Assembly (NCBI RefSeq): GCF_902459465.1
Contig: NC_047063.1
Span: 2,542,001-2,606,000, forward strand
Direction: 5' to 3'
From: Asterias rubens
Taxonomy: Eukaryota > Echinodermata > Asteroidea > Forcipulatida > Asteriidae
DNA length: 64,000 bases
Under the pieces are notes generated by a model that was not told where the DNA came from, searched no databases, and saw nothing but the letters and a program-made list of their open reading frames with translations. The translations under genes were made by a program, and so were the position numbers. Below, piece by piece: positions 1-9,508 of the stretch (positions are counted from its first letter, which is position 1; every line of letters begins with the position of its first letter).

Positions 1-445
1 AATAATTGCCTTATAGGGTACATGTACTTTTTCCTAACAAAAAACACAATGTCCACAGATATACATTAAACTTACACAGTTTGAAGATTATGATAGTAGA
101 AAGCTTCCCTTGACATTTTACTTACTGAGGTGCTGTAGTTTTTGAGAAATGAGTAAAAGTAATAATTTTCGTCTCAGTTTTAGCATGTAAAAACGTATAA
201 ACCAGTTATGCTATGGTTTTGGTATAATATCATAACTGGTTAAGGGGATTTTACATGCTAAAATAATTTTGGTCTCATGAGACCAAAACCATTGTGTGAC
301 TTGTTTTACTCATTTCTCAAAAACTACACAACCTTAGTTAGTAATATTTGAAGGGAAGCTTTCCACTATCATTATCTTCAAACCCTGTAAGTTTAATGTA
401 AATCTGTGGACATTTTGAAAAAGTACCCGAAAAGAAACGTTACAG
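1..445. repeat. Foldback element D (long imperfect palindrome)
   Basis: The left arm (about 40-250) and right arm (about 255-430) are inverted copies: the stretch around AAGCTTCCCTTGACA mirrors TGAAGGGAAGCTTTCC, and TTTTTGAGAAATGAGTAAAA mirrors TTTTACTCATTTCTCAAAAA. A second, less complete foldback from about 433 to 805 has ends that pair (ACGTTACAGAATTGGT with ACCAATTCTGTAATGTTC); a similar end recurs near 27807. Non-coding, MITE-like. Confidence 0.7.
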
Positions 446-1475
446 AATTGGTAAGAAACAAAATTGTGAAGATCAAAAATTCACATGAAACTTACACGGT
501 CTAATGATGAAAGTAGAAAACATCCCTTGAAATGTTTCTGTCTGAAAGTTCATAATTGATGAGAAGTACCTTATCTAGTTTCGCGTTTGGAGTTTATCGC
601 TCAGTGAGCATTTAATTAATTATTTTTTGCATCGATGTCATGCAAAATGTTTAATCGGTTTTTCACTATTTTCTAGTGACCCAGTTGGCTGATCGCTCTC
701 AAACTTCTCCAGGTTTGTCAGTTTATGTACATGGTGGATTACATTAAGTGCTTACACTGCCAGCAAATGTTTTGTAGCAAAACCAATTCTGTAATGTTCC
801 TTTAAACTTTTCACCTAAGTTTACTTTGTGTACTCAGCCAGAAAGACATTGATTGACTCTAGAGCCTCCAAAAGAAAGCAGCCTGACTTGTGTTTCCTGA
901 ACCATTAAACACTGCACTTATAATGACATCAAATGACACTCCTCATCTGGGCATTAAGTTATGGCTCTGCGTACTAAATTGACGCATGCTGGTGCAGGGA
1001 ATTCTGTGCTTACGTCAAGCGTATTTCACGGATAAGCAATGAATTTTGGCTTGTGCTTGGCATACTCCACATTACTAGGCATTCTAGGCTTACACAGCTA
1101 ACACAGAAATTTGGTGCATCAAGCGTATAGAGTTGTGATCCTCGGCGCAGAATTTGGCGATAAGCAGAGATATGAAATTGGGCCCTGTAGGGTTGCTGTT
1201 GCTGTCAGTTATTTATAGAAAATGCAAATTTCAAAACGAGAAGTTCTTAATAAATTTGTACACCTTGACTTGGGCTCAGGCTTTTGCCCTGGCTCTGGTC
1301 TCCGATTGATGTTGGAAACACACCATACAAAATGTACACTGCTCCAAAACAGATGGCGGAGCCCAAGCCGGAGTAGGAGCCCAAGCCGAGGTTTAGAAAG
1401 GCCCACAGGGCAAAGTTTGAAAAATATGTTGAAAGTAACAAAACTATTCTTCTCAGAAAAAAAAAAATCACAGGC

Positions 1476-1556
1476 ATATTACTCGGGTGGGATTCGAACC
1501 CATGACAGTGTCATACCTACAAGACCACCAAGATTGCCAGGTAGCTAGAGGTAGTT
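1476..1556 (-). repeat. tRNA-derived SINE head
   Basis: On the minus strand it has a B-box-like GGGTTCGAATCCCACC after a degenerate tRNA body, followed by a T-rich run. The acceptor stem does not close, so it is not a functional tRNA. Confidence 0.5.
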
Positions 1557-1678
1557 CGAATCCTATGTTTGAGCACAGATCTCGGGAAAGTACTGAGAAC
1601 ACAGTGTTATTACACATTGGTGTACAACGATGAAACCAAAATTAGTATTTGTTATTCCTGATGCAAACTTAACATCTA

Positions 1679-2313
1679 TTAAAGGCAGTGGACACTATTG
1701 GTTATGACTCAAAACAATTATTAGCATAAAACCTTACTTGGTAACGAGTAATGGGGAGAGGTTAATAGTAAAAAACATTGTGAGAAACAGCTCCCTCTGA
1801 AGGACCTTTGTTTTCAAAATGAAGTAATTTTCCACAAATTTGATTTCAAGAACTCAGAAGTAGATTTTGAGGTCTCGAAATCAAGCATCTGAAAGCACCC
1901 AACTTCATGTGACAAGGGTGTTTTTCTTCCATTATTCTCTCGCAACTTCGTCGACCAATTGAGCTCAAATTTTCACAGGTTTGTTATTTTATGCATGTGT
2001 TGAGATACACCAAGTGAGGAGACTGGGCCCAATTTCATGGCTCTGCTTACCGCCGAATTCTGCGCTTACGACCACGATTCCCCGCTTACGTGCAAATGCC
2101 GAATTTCTGCGCTAGCCTTTTAAGCGTAGAATGCCTATTAAAGTGGAGTACGCACGCGCAGAAGCCAAAATTCGTTGCTAGCCCGTGAAACACACTTGCT
2201 GTAAGCACAGAATTCTCTGCTTCCATAAGCGCCGATTCCGTGCTTACGGTAAGCAGAGCCATGAAATTGGGCCCAGGTCTTCGACAATTACCAATGGTGT
2301 CCAGGGTCTTTAA
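1679..2313 (+). mobile_element. MITE family A, copy 1, interrupted by a B element
   Basis: Flanked by TTAA at both ends, with the left end AAGGCAGTGGACACTATTGG and an inverted right end. The body resembles the other A copies: the AATGGGGAGAGGTT block, the CTCCCTCTGAAG block and TTTTCACAGGTTTGTTATTT. It is split at 2025-2274 by an inserted B element. The end lies 16 bp from the PSMD6 exon 4 donor. Confidence 0.8.
2025..2274. mobile_element. B-family foldback element nested in MITE A1
   Basis: Starts GGGCCCAATTTCATGGCTCT and ends with its inverse (AGAGCCATGAAATTGGGCCC). The arms contain GCTTAC/GTAAGC motifs. It interrupts the otherwise continuous A element. Confidence 0.8.
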
Positions 2314-2329
2314 AACTAGTTCACTGTAC

Positions 2330-5300
2330 CTTTTTGCGAAGCTCTGTTCTATCAAGGGATATCATGGAGACCAGGACAGTGCCAGCAACAAACTCAGAAT
2401 AGTCCATCAATTCGTAGGATGTGAACGTTGAGACTGTATCCAAGAAGAACGTGGCAGCGCTCTTAAAGTCTCGCACCGACATCTTATAGATTCCTTGGTA
2501 CACTTTGAGACGATTTCTTCTGTCCCAATCACCACCTTCATCGATCATACTGGAGAGGTAGGGATCAAAGCAATGAGGACATTTAAGATTTCTTTTTCGT
2601 TGCAATCAAAGTAAACGAAGTTTGAGTGATTGTTATTTCAGTAAGATACTTCTGGTAATGAAACCAAGGATGCCTCATAAGTGAACTTAATCACAGTAGC
2701 ATGCAAGGCTGAGGAAACCTATAATGTAGGTGCTTTATATGTGGACCAGACACACCAGGGTAAACCCAGAGATGCCAAGTCCAGAGGCCAGCTATGCGTG
2801 AGATTTTTCATAGCTACCGATCCTAGCACACAGGACACGTACATGTTCGGCTTAATGTCTCCTCAAGCAATTATGGTAAAGTATTCCAAGACACAAGTGC
2901 TATGATCGGGACTCGAACCAACACTTTCACTAAAAACACCCGAGCCTGAATCTGGTGCTCTTAACTGCTCATCCACAAGGTCTTCCAATGTTATTACAGT
3001 TTCCTCCAAAATCAAGTAACTTTGCAAATACATGTATTCTGAACCCCCACTCTGCTGATCGGAAATACCAGAGCTTGGGACCAGTGAGCTTGGGACCAGT
3101 GAGCTTGAGCTCAGTGCGCTCGACTGCTCGGCCACAACATCCCTTAGAGTGCAGTATTAGTTATTATATGTGGAGTGTGCTTGTTGTTTTTGTTTTCTGA
3201 AGCTACTTACTCTTTTGCCTTGTCAATATTCCGAATGATGAGGTCATTGTCTAGCCAGAACAGGCCAACTCTTATCAGGTGGAATATGATGTCAAGCCGG
3301 TGACCCAGAGCTATGGTTTTATCAAACGCTTTTCGGAACGCTGTCAGACAAGCCTCCTATTGGAGAGGAGGGAAATCAAATCATCGAATGTTAATAACTG
3401 TAATCTTCTGCGTATAAGCTGCAACTAGTCAGTGATTTTTGCCCTCAATAAGTTTCCTGCAGCTTATACGCTAAATTTTATATTAAAGAACTAAATATAG
3501 TGAACATTTAAGCTTGGTAAAAAAAAAAGAATGTGAAAAAAAACTTTTTTTTTTAACAAAAAAAAATAAAAATCTGCAAAATCACAATATTGTGACTAGG
3601 CCTAATTGTGACGACGGGTGAGTAGTGAGACCCTAGATAGAATAATTAATGAACAAATGAAGAACGCCACCTAAATCATGGGCAAATCTTGCAGTTGTCT
3701 ATTTAGCCTGAGTAACTAACAATATCGGCCGCTTGTCTACAAATGGTCACTTTATCTATACCTAAAACTAACAGTATTAATTTTACGCCACTAGGCCTGT
3801 TGGACACCCCTATTAAACAAACTTTCAAAAGTAAACTTTTCTAATCTTGTATCTATCTACCTATCTAACCATCTATATAAAATCATTCAGTCCCAAAGGT
3901 AAATAAAACAACTTTATGAATAAAAGTTGGCAGGAACACTTTGTGAAATCATTGAGCTAGGTTGTTTGTGTACGTAGCAATAAATCATTTTAATGACACA
4001 ATTAATGCAATGAATGTAAAACAATTGTTATATGAACTACGGATGATTAAGAAGTGTAAAGTAAAAGACAAGAAAGTTCAACACATGTTTGCAAATAAAG
4101 GTAACATTTAGCACTTCGTAATTATATACAATGAGTAGAACGAAGATTGACCACAGGGATTCACTTTTAAATAAACAACAACATTTACTAGAACTTAAAC
4201 ATATGAAAACAATAAGCCAGCCAATCACTTGTATGGCTGTCGTGTTTTGCATCTGAAACAAGCAAACAAACATGACCAACAACATCATCAGAAAATGATC
4301 AAATCTCATGAATCAAAAGTACAGCAAGAAGAAAAATAGCAAGACAAGTTCTCAAAAACAAATATATACACACATCTTTGTTGGGCAAAGTTATATACAC
4401 ACTGTGATATCACAAAATAAATATGCAAACAACAAGGCAATTATTTCATAAACAATATCATATTCAACATTACATACAATAAAATATTCAAAAGACAATT
4501 CTTGAAAATTATAGCATTTCAAATGACAACGATGCTTTTAGATAATTCCTTCGCATGCAGGCATGAGAGTAACTATCCATGAAAGAAGAAGAAGAGAAAA
4601 CCGGGCAAGAAAAAAAGAGAAAAAGATAACTTTCCTTTACTTTTGTACACAGAAAGTAAAGAAATAAGTGGGGAAATCAAAACCAAAAGAGAGGAAATCA
4701 GCGGATTGTCTTAAAATACATTAGAAAATCTCACATGCCTGCACATGGTACATGTCCACTACAAGCAATCAGCAAGTCTGTTTTTTTTTCTAACAAGAAT
4801 AAACCACAAGGGAAACTGACTGGGTTTATTATTTTAAACAATACAGGGTCGACCAAAGACAACTTTACTAGAGTGGGATTTGAACCAACAACGTCAGGAT
4901 AAACTTGCCGACGCTCTACCAACCGAGCTATACTAGCCCTCCTACATGTATAAACACGTCTCTTTGCTCCTACAAAAGGGAGACTACCAACAAAGGGCTA
5001 GATAGCTCAGTTAATCCCCCAATTGTTTTCTTGTAAGAAAGGAACAATACACTGAAGTAAACCTACTTTTTCTCCAATGCGACACAGGTGCTCTGCTTTT
5101 CTCAAGAAGGCATCTCGGACCTCTGTCTCTCCCAGGTTTTGTTCTGCATCTTCAAGAGTAGCATCTAGTTTCTTCAGCTCCTCAGCATTGACCTCTTTCA
5201 TCTTCTTCAGGAGGGCAGCATCGGGCTTCCAGTTCAGCTCTTTACAAACCTCTTCATAGTATGGGGCCATGTCTGTGAGAAAGAAAAAAAAGACATTACG

Positions 5301-8046
5301 TTAACTTAATTCTACAAATAAGATGATATTTTGTTGGGATCTTTATGATATGAGGCATCGATAAGATATCAAGATATTGAAAGGCCTTGATAAGTTGGAC
5401 AACAGAAAATTCTTCAGAACATCAGACATAACCACAACAAGACGTCACTCTCTCAACCTCTTCAAGCCATCCCTGAAGAAAAACATTGGATGCAGGAAAA
5501 AATTTCTTCAAGGCAGTGCGGGCGCGCTGCGTTTACATTGCCCGCCGTCTGTTCACTCATCATGGCATGGCCCGCTCGCTAAGCTTGGGCGATATGACGA
5601 TATTATCGAATATCGCGATATTAATTTGGAAACGATTTCGATATCGGATGGATTTGGTTTTAATCGAAGTATCGATATCGCGATATCGATTAAATATCGC
5701 GATGTATTTCCTAGCTGAGACATCTTGCACCCCATAGGTTTGGAGTCAAACCAGAAGAATATGTCTTTAGAACACCTCTCCTATGCTATGACTGTCTCTT
5801 CTACAACTTTCACTTGGAGTTTGAAGACTGATGATGTCAAATTTCATTAATCGCGATTATATCGAATATCACGATATATTGTCGGCGATATACATGTATC
5901 GTGAATAAAATAAATCGATATCGCCCAAGCTTAGCGCTCGCGCTGCAGCACTGCAACATTGTAACACCCCTTTCACCCCTGGCGGCGTCGGGAGGAGGGT
6001 TAGTTATCGCAACTACTGCTAGCATGTGATGTGAGTACTTCTAGAAACTATAAGGCTCCCCTGTGAGCCTTTTAGGGGTCTCATATTTAGGGCCTCCTTA
6101 ACGCTATACGTTTTTCAAATCAGCGTTGATGGGTGAAAGTTTTATGACCGTTAGCCAGCCAGAACTGACTGAAGTTTCCTGTGTACTGTACACCTAAAGC
6201 TTTCCCCAAACTACTCAATATACATTCATAATGCGTGCATTTCCTTTTTGTTGAGTGAAATTAAAAAACATCGTCAAAAAAAAAAAAATTCTGCTCGGTA
6301 CTCACTGTTGTTTTTCTCCCGTTTTTCTTTTACTCACATGTTCCTTGTAGTTGGAAATCAAAGTTCGCATTATTTAAAATTGTTGAATTTTCTCCTTTGG
6401 TGTTAATATTTTGTGAAAAGAAAATTGAAATTAGCGTGTTCCGATCCCACGTCGTGCACTAACTTCCGTGTAAACACTTTCTTGCACTGATCACTGGCGG
6501 CCTACTATTTGCAGCCAAATCGCTGTCAACCTGCGTTAACCAAACACTGAGCAGATGGATAATAGTCAGTGAGCAATTTACACAAAGCGCAGAACTATGC
6601 GATACCGAGCATTGACGTCTTGTGCTAAGACTACATGAGCCGGAAGTGTTTTTTTTTCCTAGGACAAATGAGGCCACTTTTTACCATAAATTAGCGCATG
6701 CTAACCATCCCAAGAAAAAAAATATACGCACGCAGGAAGCACCGTGAAAAAGCAAGACAGCGGCAGACGATTTTGCTGCACGAATTATTATTATTTTTTT
6801 TCACAAGAAAAAAAAGTTGATATTTGTAACCGAAATTCAACCTGAAAATTATAAAAATTCTATTTGAGCTGGAATATTTTATGCCTCCTGGATTTAAAAA
6901 TGTATATTGGAGGAGTTGAAGGCGAGTTAACGGCACCTACCCTGTTTTGACGGCGAATAGCGGCAAGATAATGCACTGTACTCAAAGCCATGCGCACTTG
7001 GGCTCACACTATCAAGTGGTACACGATGATCAACATCGCCAGTGCAGAACTTCGACATATTTTCGGATATAATTTCTTCAATGGATATATTTGTTAGCTG
7101 TGAACTCGTTGAGAATATAGTGAGGGACACTATGAATATATGAACAGAATTTCAGCTTCTCAATTCAGGTAAAAAATAAAGAAAATTGTAGTCAAACTTG
7201 CGTTCGCATTGTAAAGAACCTTTATACCCAGGACGTCAGTGCAGCTGCACCGACGTCCTGGCAGTGGCACTGACTGACGTCCTACCAGGGCTAGAAACTT
7301 CAGTCAGTTCTGGCTGGCTAACGGTTGTAAAACTTTCACCCATCAACGCTGATTCGAAAAACAAATAGCGTCAAAAAGGCCCTAAATATGAGACCCCTAA
7401 TTTCTAAAGGCTCACAGGTGAGCCTTTTTGTAGTTTCTAGAAGTAGTGAGTAACTATCCATGAAAAAAGAGGAAAAGAGAAAACTGGAACGAGGAAAAGA
7501 TACTATGCCTATACTTTTGTACACAGAAAGTGAAGAATAAAAGAGGAAAGTCAACTCAAAACCAAAAAAGGGGAAATCTTCTGAAAAGATCTCACATCAT
7601 GATTACAATTACATAAATACATGCCTGAAAAAGTACGAGAATTTGGGTCTCAATTCAGCAGAACTGTGCAACAGGGTTAAATACAACTCTTTGCAACAGG
7701 GTTAAATACAACTCTTTGACATGTTTGAAAACATGTAAAACTTAAATTCAAATTGGAACACTTACAAGCAAAACAAATAAAATTGAAAGAGTATTTTTTT
7801 ATCACGAAATTGGTTATGGACTTTCTAATGAGAATGACTCAACGTTAACGCACGACTTACAAAAGAGAAATGAAAACATGTGTCATAAAACTTACTGTTA
7901 CGTTTGATACCATCCATGAGAGATTTCGCTTCCTTCGAGTTAGCATCATTTTTGAACTCGTCTAATGTGAGAAGAAATTTCAACTGAGCAAGACTTAAAT
8001 CTGGGTTCTTTTCCAGCCCTTGCTCTTCCAAGTTGTCGGACGGCAT
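2330..8046 (-). CDS. PSMD6: 26S proteasome non-ATPase regulatory subunit 6 (Rpn7), 5' part only
   Basis: Lid subunit of the 19S regulatory particle of the 26S proteasome; family role is a structural PCI-domain scaffold in cytosol and nucleus. Four coding exons on the minus strand: 7896-8046, 5067-5272, 3211-3356 and 2330-2549. All have AG/GT borders and compatible phases and give 241 codons. The start is the ATG at 8044-8046 ([17 protein letters not shown]), aligned with the known family N-terminus; the frame stays open a little further upstream. Diagnostic stretches are [18 protein letters not shown], the segment ending [26 protein letters not shown] and [16 protein letters not shown]. The family is about 389 residues, so roughly 150 C-terminal residues, including the PCI domain, should lie left of the window; I found no further exon in 1-2329. 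Introns carry repeats, and a MITE ends 16 bp from the last visible donor. Confidence 0.95.
2880..3150 (-). repeat. tRNA-derived SINE fragments
   Basis: Two successive pieces carry the minus-strand pattern of the SINE seen better at 36780-37110: a B-box near the GGGACTCGAACC block and a GGCCGAGCAG-like A-box near 3128. They lie in PSMD6 intron 3. Confidence 0.5.
4566..4704 (+). repeat. Direct repeat, left copy
   Basis: Matches 7447-7584 in the same orientation, sharing GTAACTATCCATGAAA, ACTTTTGTACACAGAAAGT and the following A/G-rich stretch. The copies lie on opposite sides of PSMD6 exon 2. Confidence 0.65.
4866..4945 (-). repeat. tRNA-like SINE head
   Basis: On the minus strand it reads as A-box TAGCTCGGTTGGTAGAGCG, then B-box GGTTCAAATCCCACTCTAG. 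This is RNA polymerase III promoter architecture without a full cloverleaf. Related heads lie at 27018 and 37112. Confidence 0.55.
5580..5933. mobile_element. ATCG-rich MITE, hAT-like
   Basis: Inverted ends TAAGCTTGGGCGATAT and ATCGATATCGCCCAAGCTTA enclose sequence dominated by overlapping CGATAT/ATATCG words. The flanking 8-mers CCGCTCGC (5572-5579) and GCGCTCGC (5934-5941) match at 7 of 8, as expected for an 8-bp hAT-type target duplication. Located in PSMD6 intron 1. Confidence 0.75.
6031..7450. mobile_element. Element with about 150-bp inverted arms (6031-6177 and 7295-7450)
   Basis: The left arm (GTACTTCTAGAAACTATAAG, CAGCGTTGATGGGTGAAAGT, GTTAGCCAGCCAGAACTGAC) recurs inverted at the right. 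The interior has no coding capacity that I can support. It includes a short palindrome at about 7208-7286 built on GACGTCCTGG/CCAGGACGTC. Lies in PSMD6 intron 1. Confidence 0.65.
7447..7584 (+). repeat. Direct repeat, right copy
   Basis: Partner of 4566-4704. It begins where the right arm of the 6031-7450 element ends, so the two events may be linked. Confidence 0.65.
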
Positions 8047-8398
8047 TTTAATGTCTTGCGAATTCAATGGCGGTGCGCGTGCGTATAGCGAGTGTTAACC
8101 TTGTTCCCCAAAACATTGCGGCTTGTCACAGACGGCATTACATTTTGGTTATGGGGTCGAACATGTAGGTAGCACCGTCCAACATTTTGAAAACGAAGTT
8201 GTGTTCTTTGTGGCCGATGGCGTCAGTAATACGACGACTGTTTTGTGCAATTTAATTTAGAGTTTGTGATTTCCATTTTACTTTTAGAGAACTGCATTTT
8301 CCAACAATTAGGATTTTTAACAATTCATTTTTAGGTGAGTAGTTTGGTTTTGATTCAGCGCCGAAAGTAGGGTTGCATTTTAGAGAGGGGGGGGGGGG

Positions 8399-8553
8399 CA
8401 TTTCATTATTATCTCGCAATTTCGACTACCAATTGAGCTCAAATTTTCACAGGTTTGTTATTTTATGCATATGTTGAGATACACCACTCTATGGATACAC
8501 CAACTGTGAAGACTGATCTTTGACAATTACCAATAGTGTCCAGGGTCTTTAAA
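8399..8553 (+). mobile_element. MITE family A, truncated copy 2
   Basis: Only the right part remains (TTATCTCGCAATTTCG through the end CCAGGGTCTTTAA). The left break abuts a poly-G run. Confidence 0.7.
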
Positions 8554-9487
8554 CCCTATTCATAAATTGCCATTTCCTAATCTGCCCTGGAGATTAAAAA
8601 AAAGCACTGTCTGCATAAAGATAACCAACAATTATTTAAAAACAAGGAAAATGCTGCATAAAAGCTCAGAAATTTTATTTTTTAATTACACCACTGACAC
8701 AAGTATTGATCCAAGAATACCCTGAAACAAAAACCCTGAACTAACACAAGAAATAAGTGGTCAGCAAAGTTAACATGTACAGTAACATTGAAGTCCGCAC
8801 TTTAATGGTTGATTCAATGTATTTTTTAAACAAGATGAATGAGTACACTTAACAACATCTTGAAAATGAAGGTTTCAATATCACAAATTCTGCATCAATT
8901 ATCTTGGAATTATGCTCCTCTTTCAGGCATGCAACTGCTTGTGAAAAAAAAAGAGGACAATTTTCAAAGGCACAACTCGAGTACGGAGCGAGGCAGCCGA
9001 AACGCCATGGGACATGATACCCACAATGGTACCCTAGAAAATGTTGAGGTTTATTATGCTCTTATAGGTGCATTGTTAGCATGTACTAGGCTTATTTTAC
9101 ATGATTTTAGTTGTACACTGTTGTTGCCAGGCATATATTAGGCACAACAAAATCTGATTTTTTTTTTTTCACGTTTACAAAAACCACAAAAACGTGGAAT
9201 TCCGCGGAAACGCAGAAGAGTTGCATGCCTGATATTTGAAGACATGGGCGTATCCGAATATACAGTTACGGCTACGACTATATTTTTCTCGTCCTCATGT
9301 GTTGAGATTAGAGTACATCCTTAGATCATAGATGTAGCCACCGGTTCGGAAGCACTCCGTTCACACAACGTTGTTGTTCGTTCACACAACAACGACAATT
9401 AGAAAATTATTATCTTTTCACACATTGAAACAATGATTACTGCAGGTAGGCATGTACTTAAACAAAAAAATTTAAATGATATAAAGA

Positions 9488-9493
9488 TTTAAT
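9488..9493 (-). terminator. Candidate polyadenylation signal of MRPS25
   Basis: ATTAAA on the minus strand, 16 nt beyond the MRPS25 stop codon. It would make a very short 3' UTR. The hexamer is common in AT-rich DNA, so this is weak. Confidence 0.3.
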
Positions 9494-9508
9494 TTAGAGT
9501 CTATCATG

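Larger units (their letters stand above)
446..2329. other. Left flank: probably PSMD6 intron, repeats only
   Basis: No PSMD6 exon for the next part of the protein was found on the minus strand, so the intron probably continues beyond position 1. It holds element E (about 433-805), a degenerate B-family foldback (about 949-1185), a tRNA-derived SINE fragment, a fragment resembling 37867-37970, and MITE A1 with nested B2. Short frames around 1209-1550 look accidental. Confidence 0.5.
8047..9508. other. PSMD6 upstream / MRPS25 downstream spacer
   Basis: 1.46 kb between the PSMD6 start and the MRPS25 stop (same strand). It must hold the PSMD6 promoter; no clear TATA or CpG block was seen. It contains a poly-G tract near 8389 and a truncated A MITE (8399-8553). 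No exon can be supported. Confidence 0.5.

Noticed and set aside
2030-2312. Minus-strand frame at 2086-2355 as a PSMD6 exon extension
   Set aside because: It runs into the B and A elements past a good donor at 2329; the family match stops exactly at the donor.
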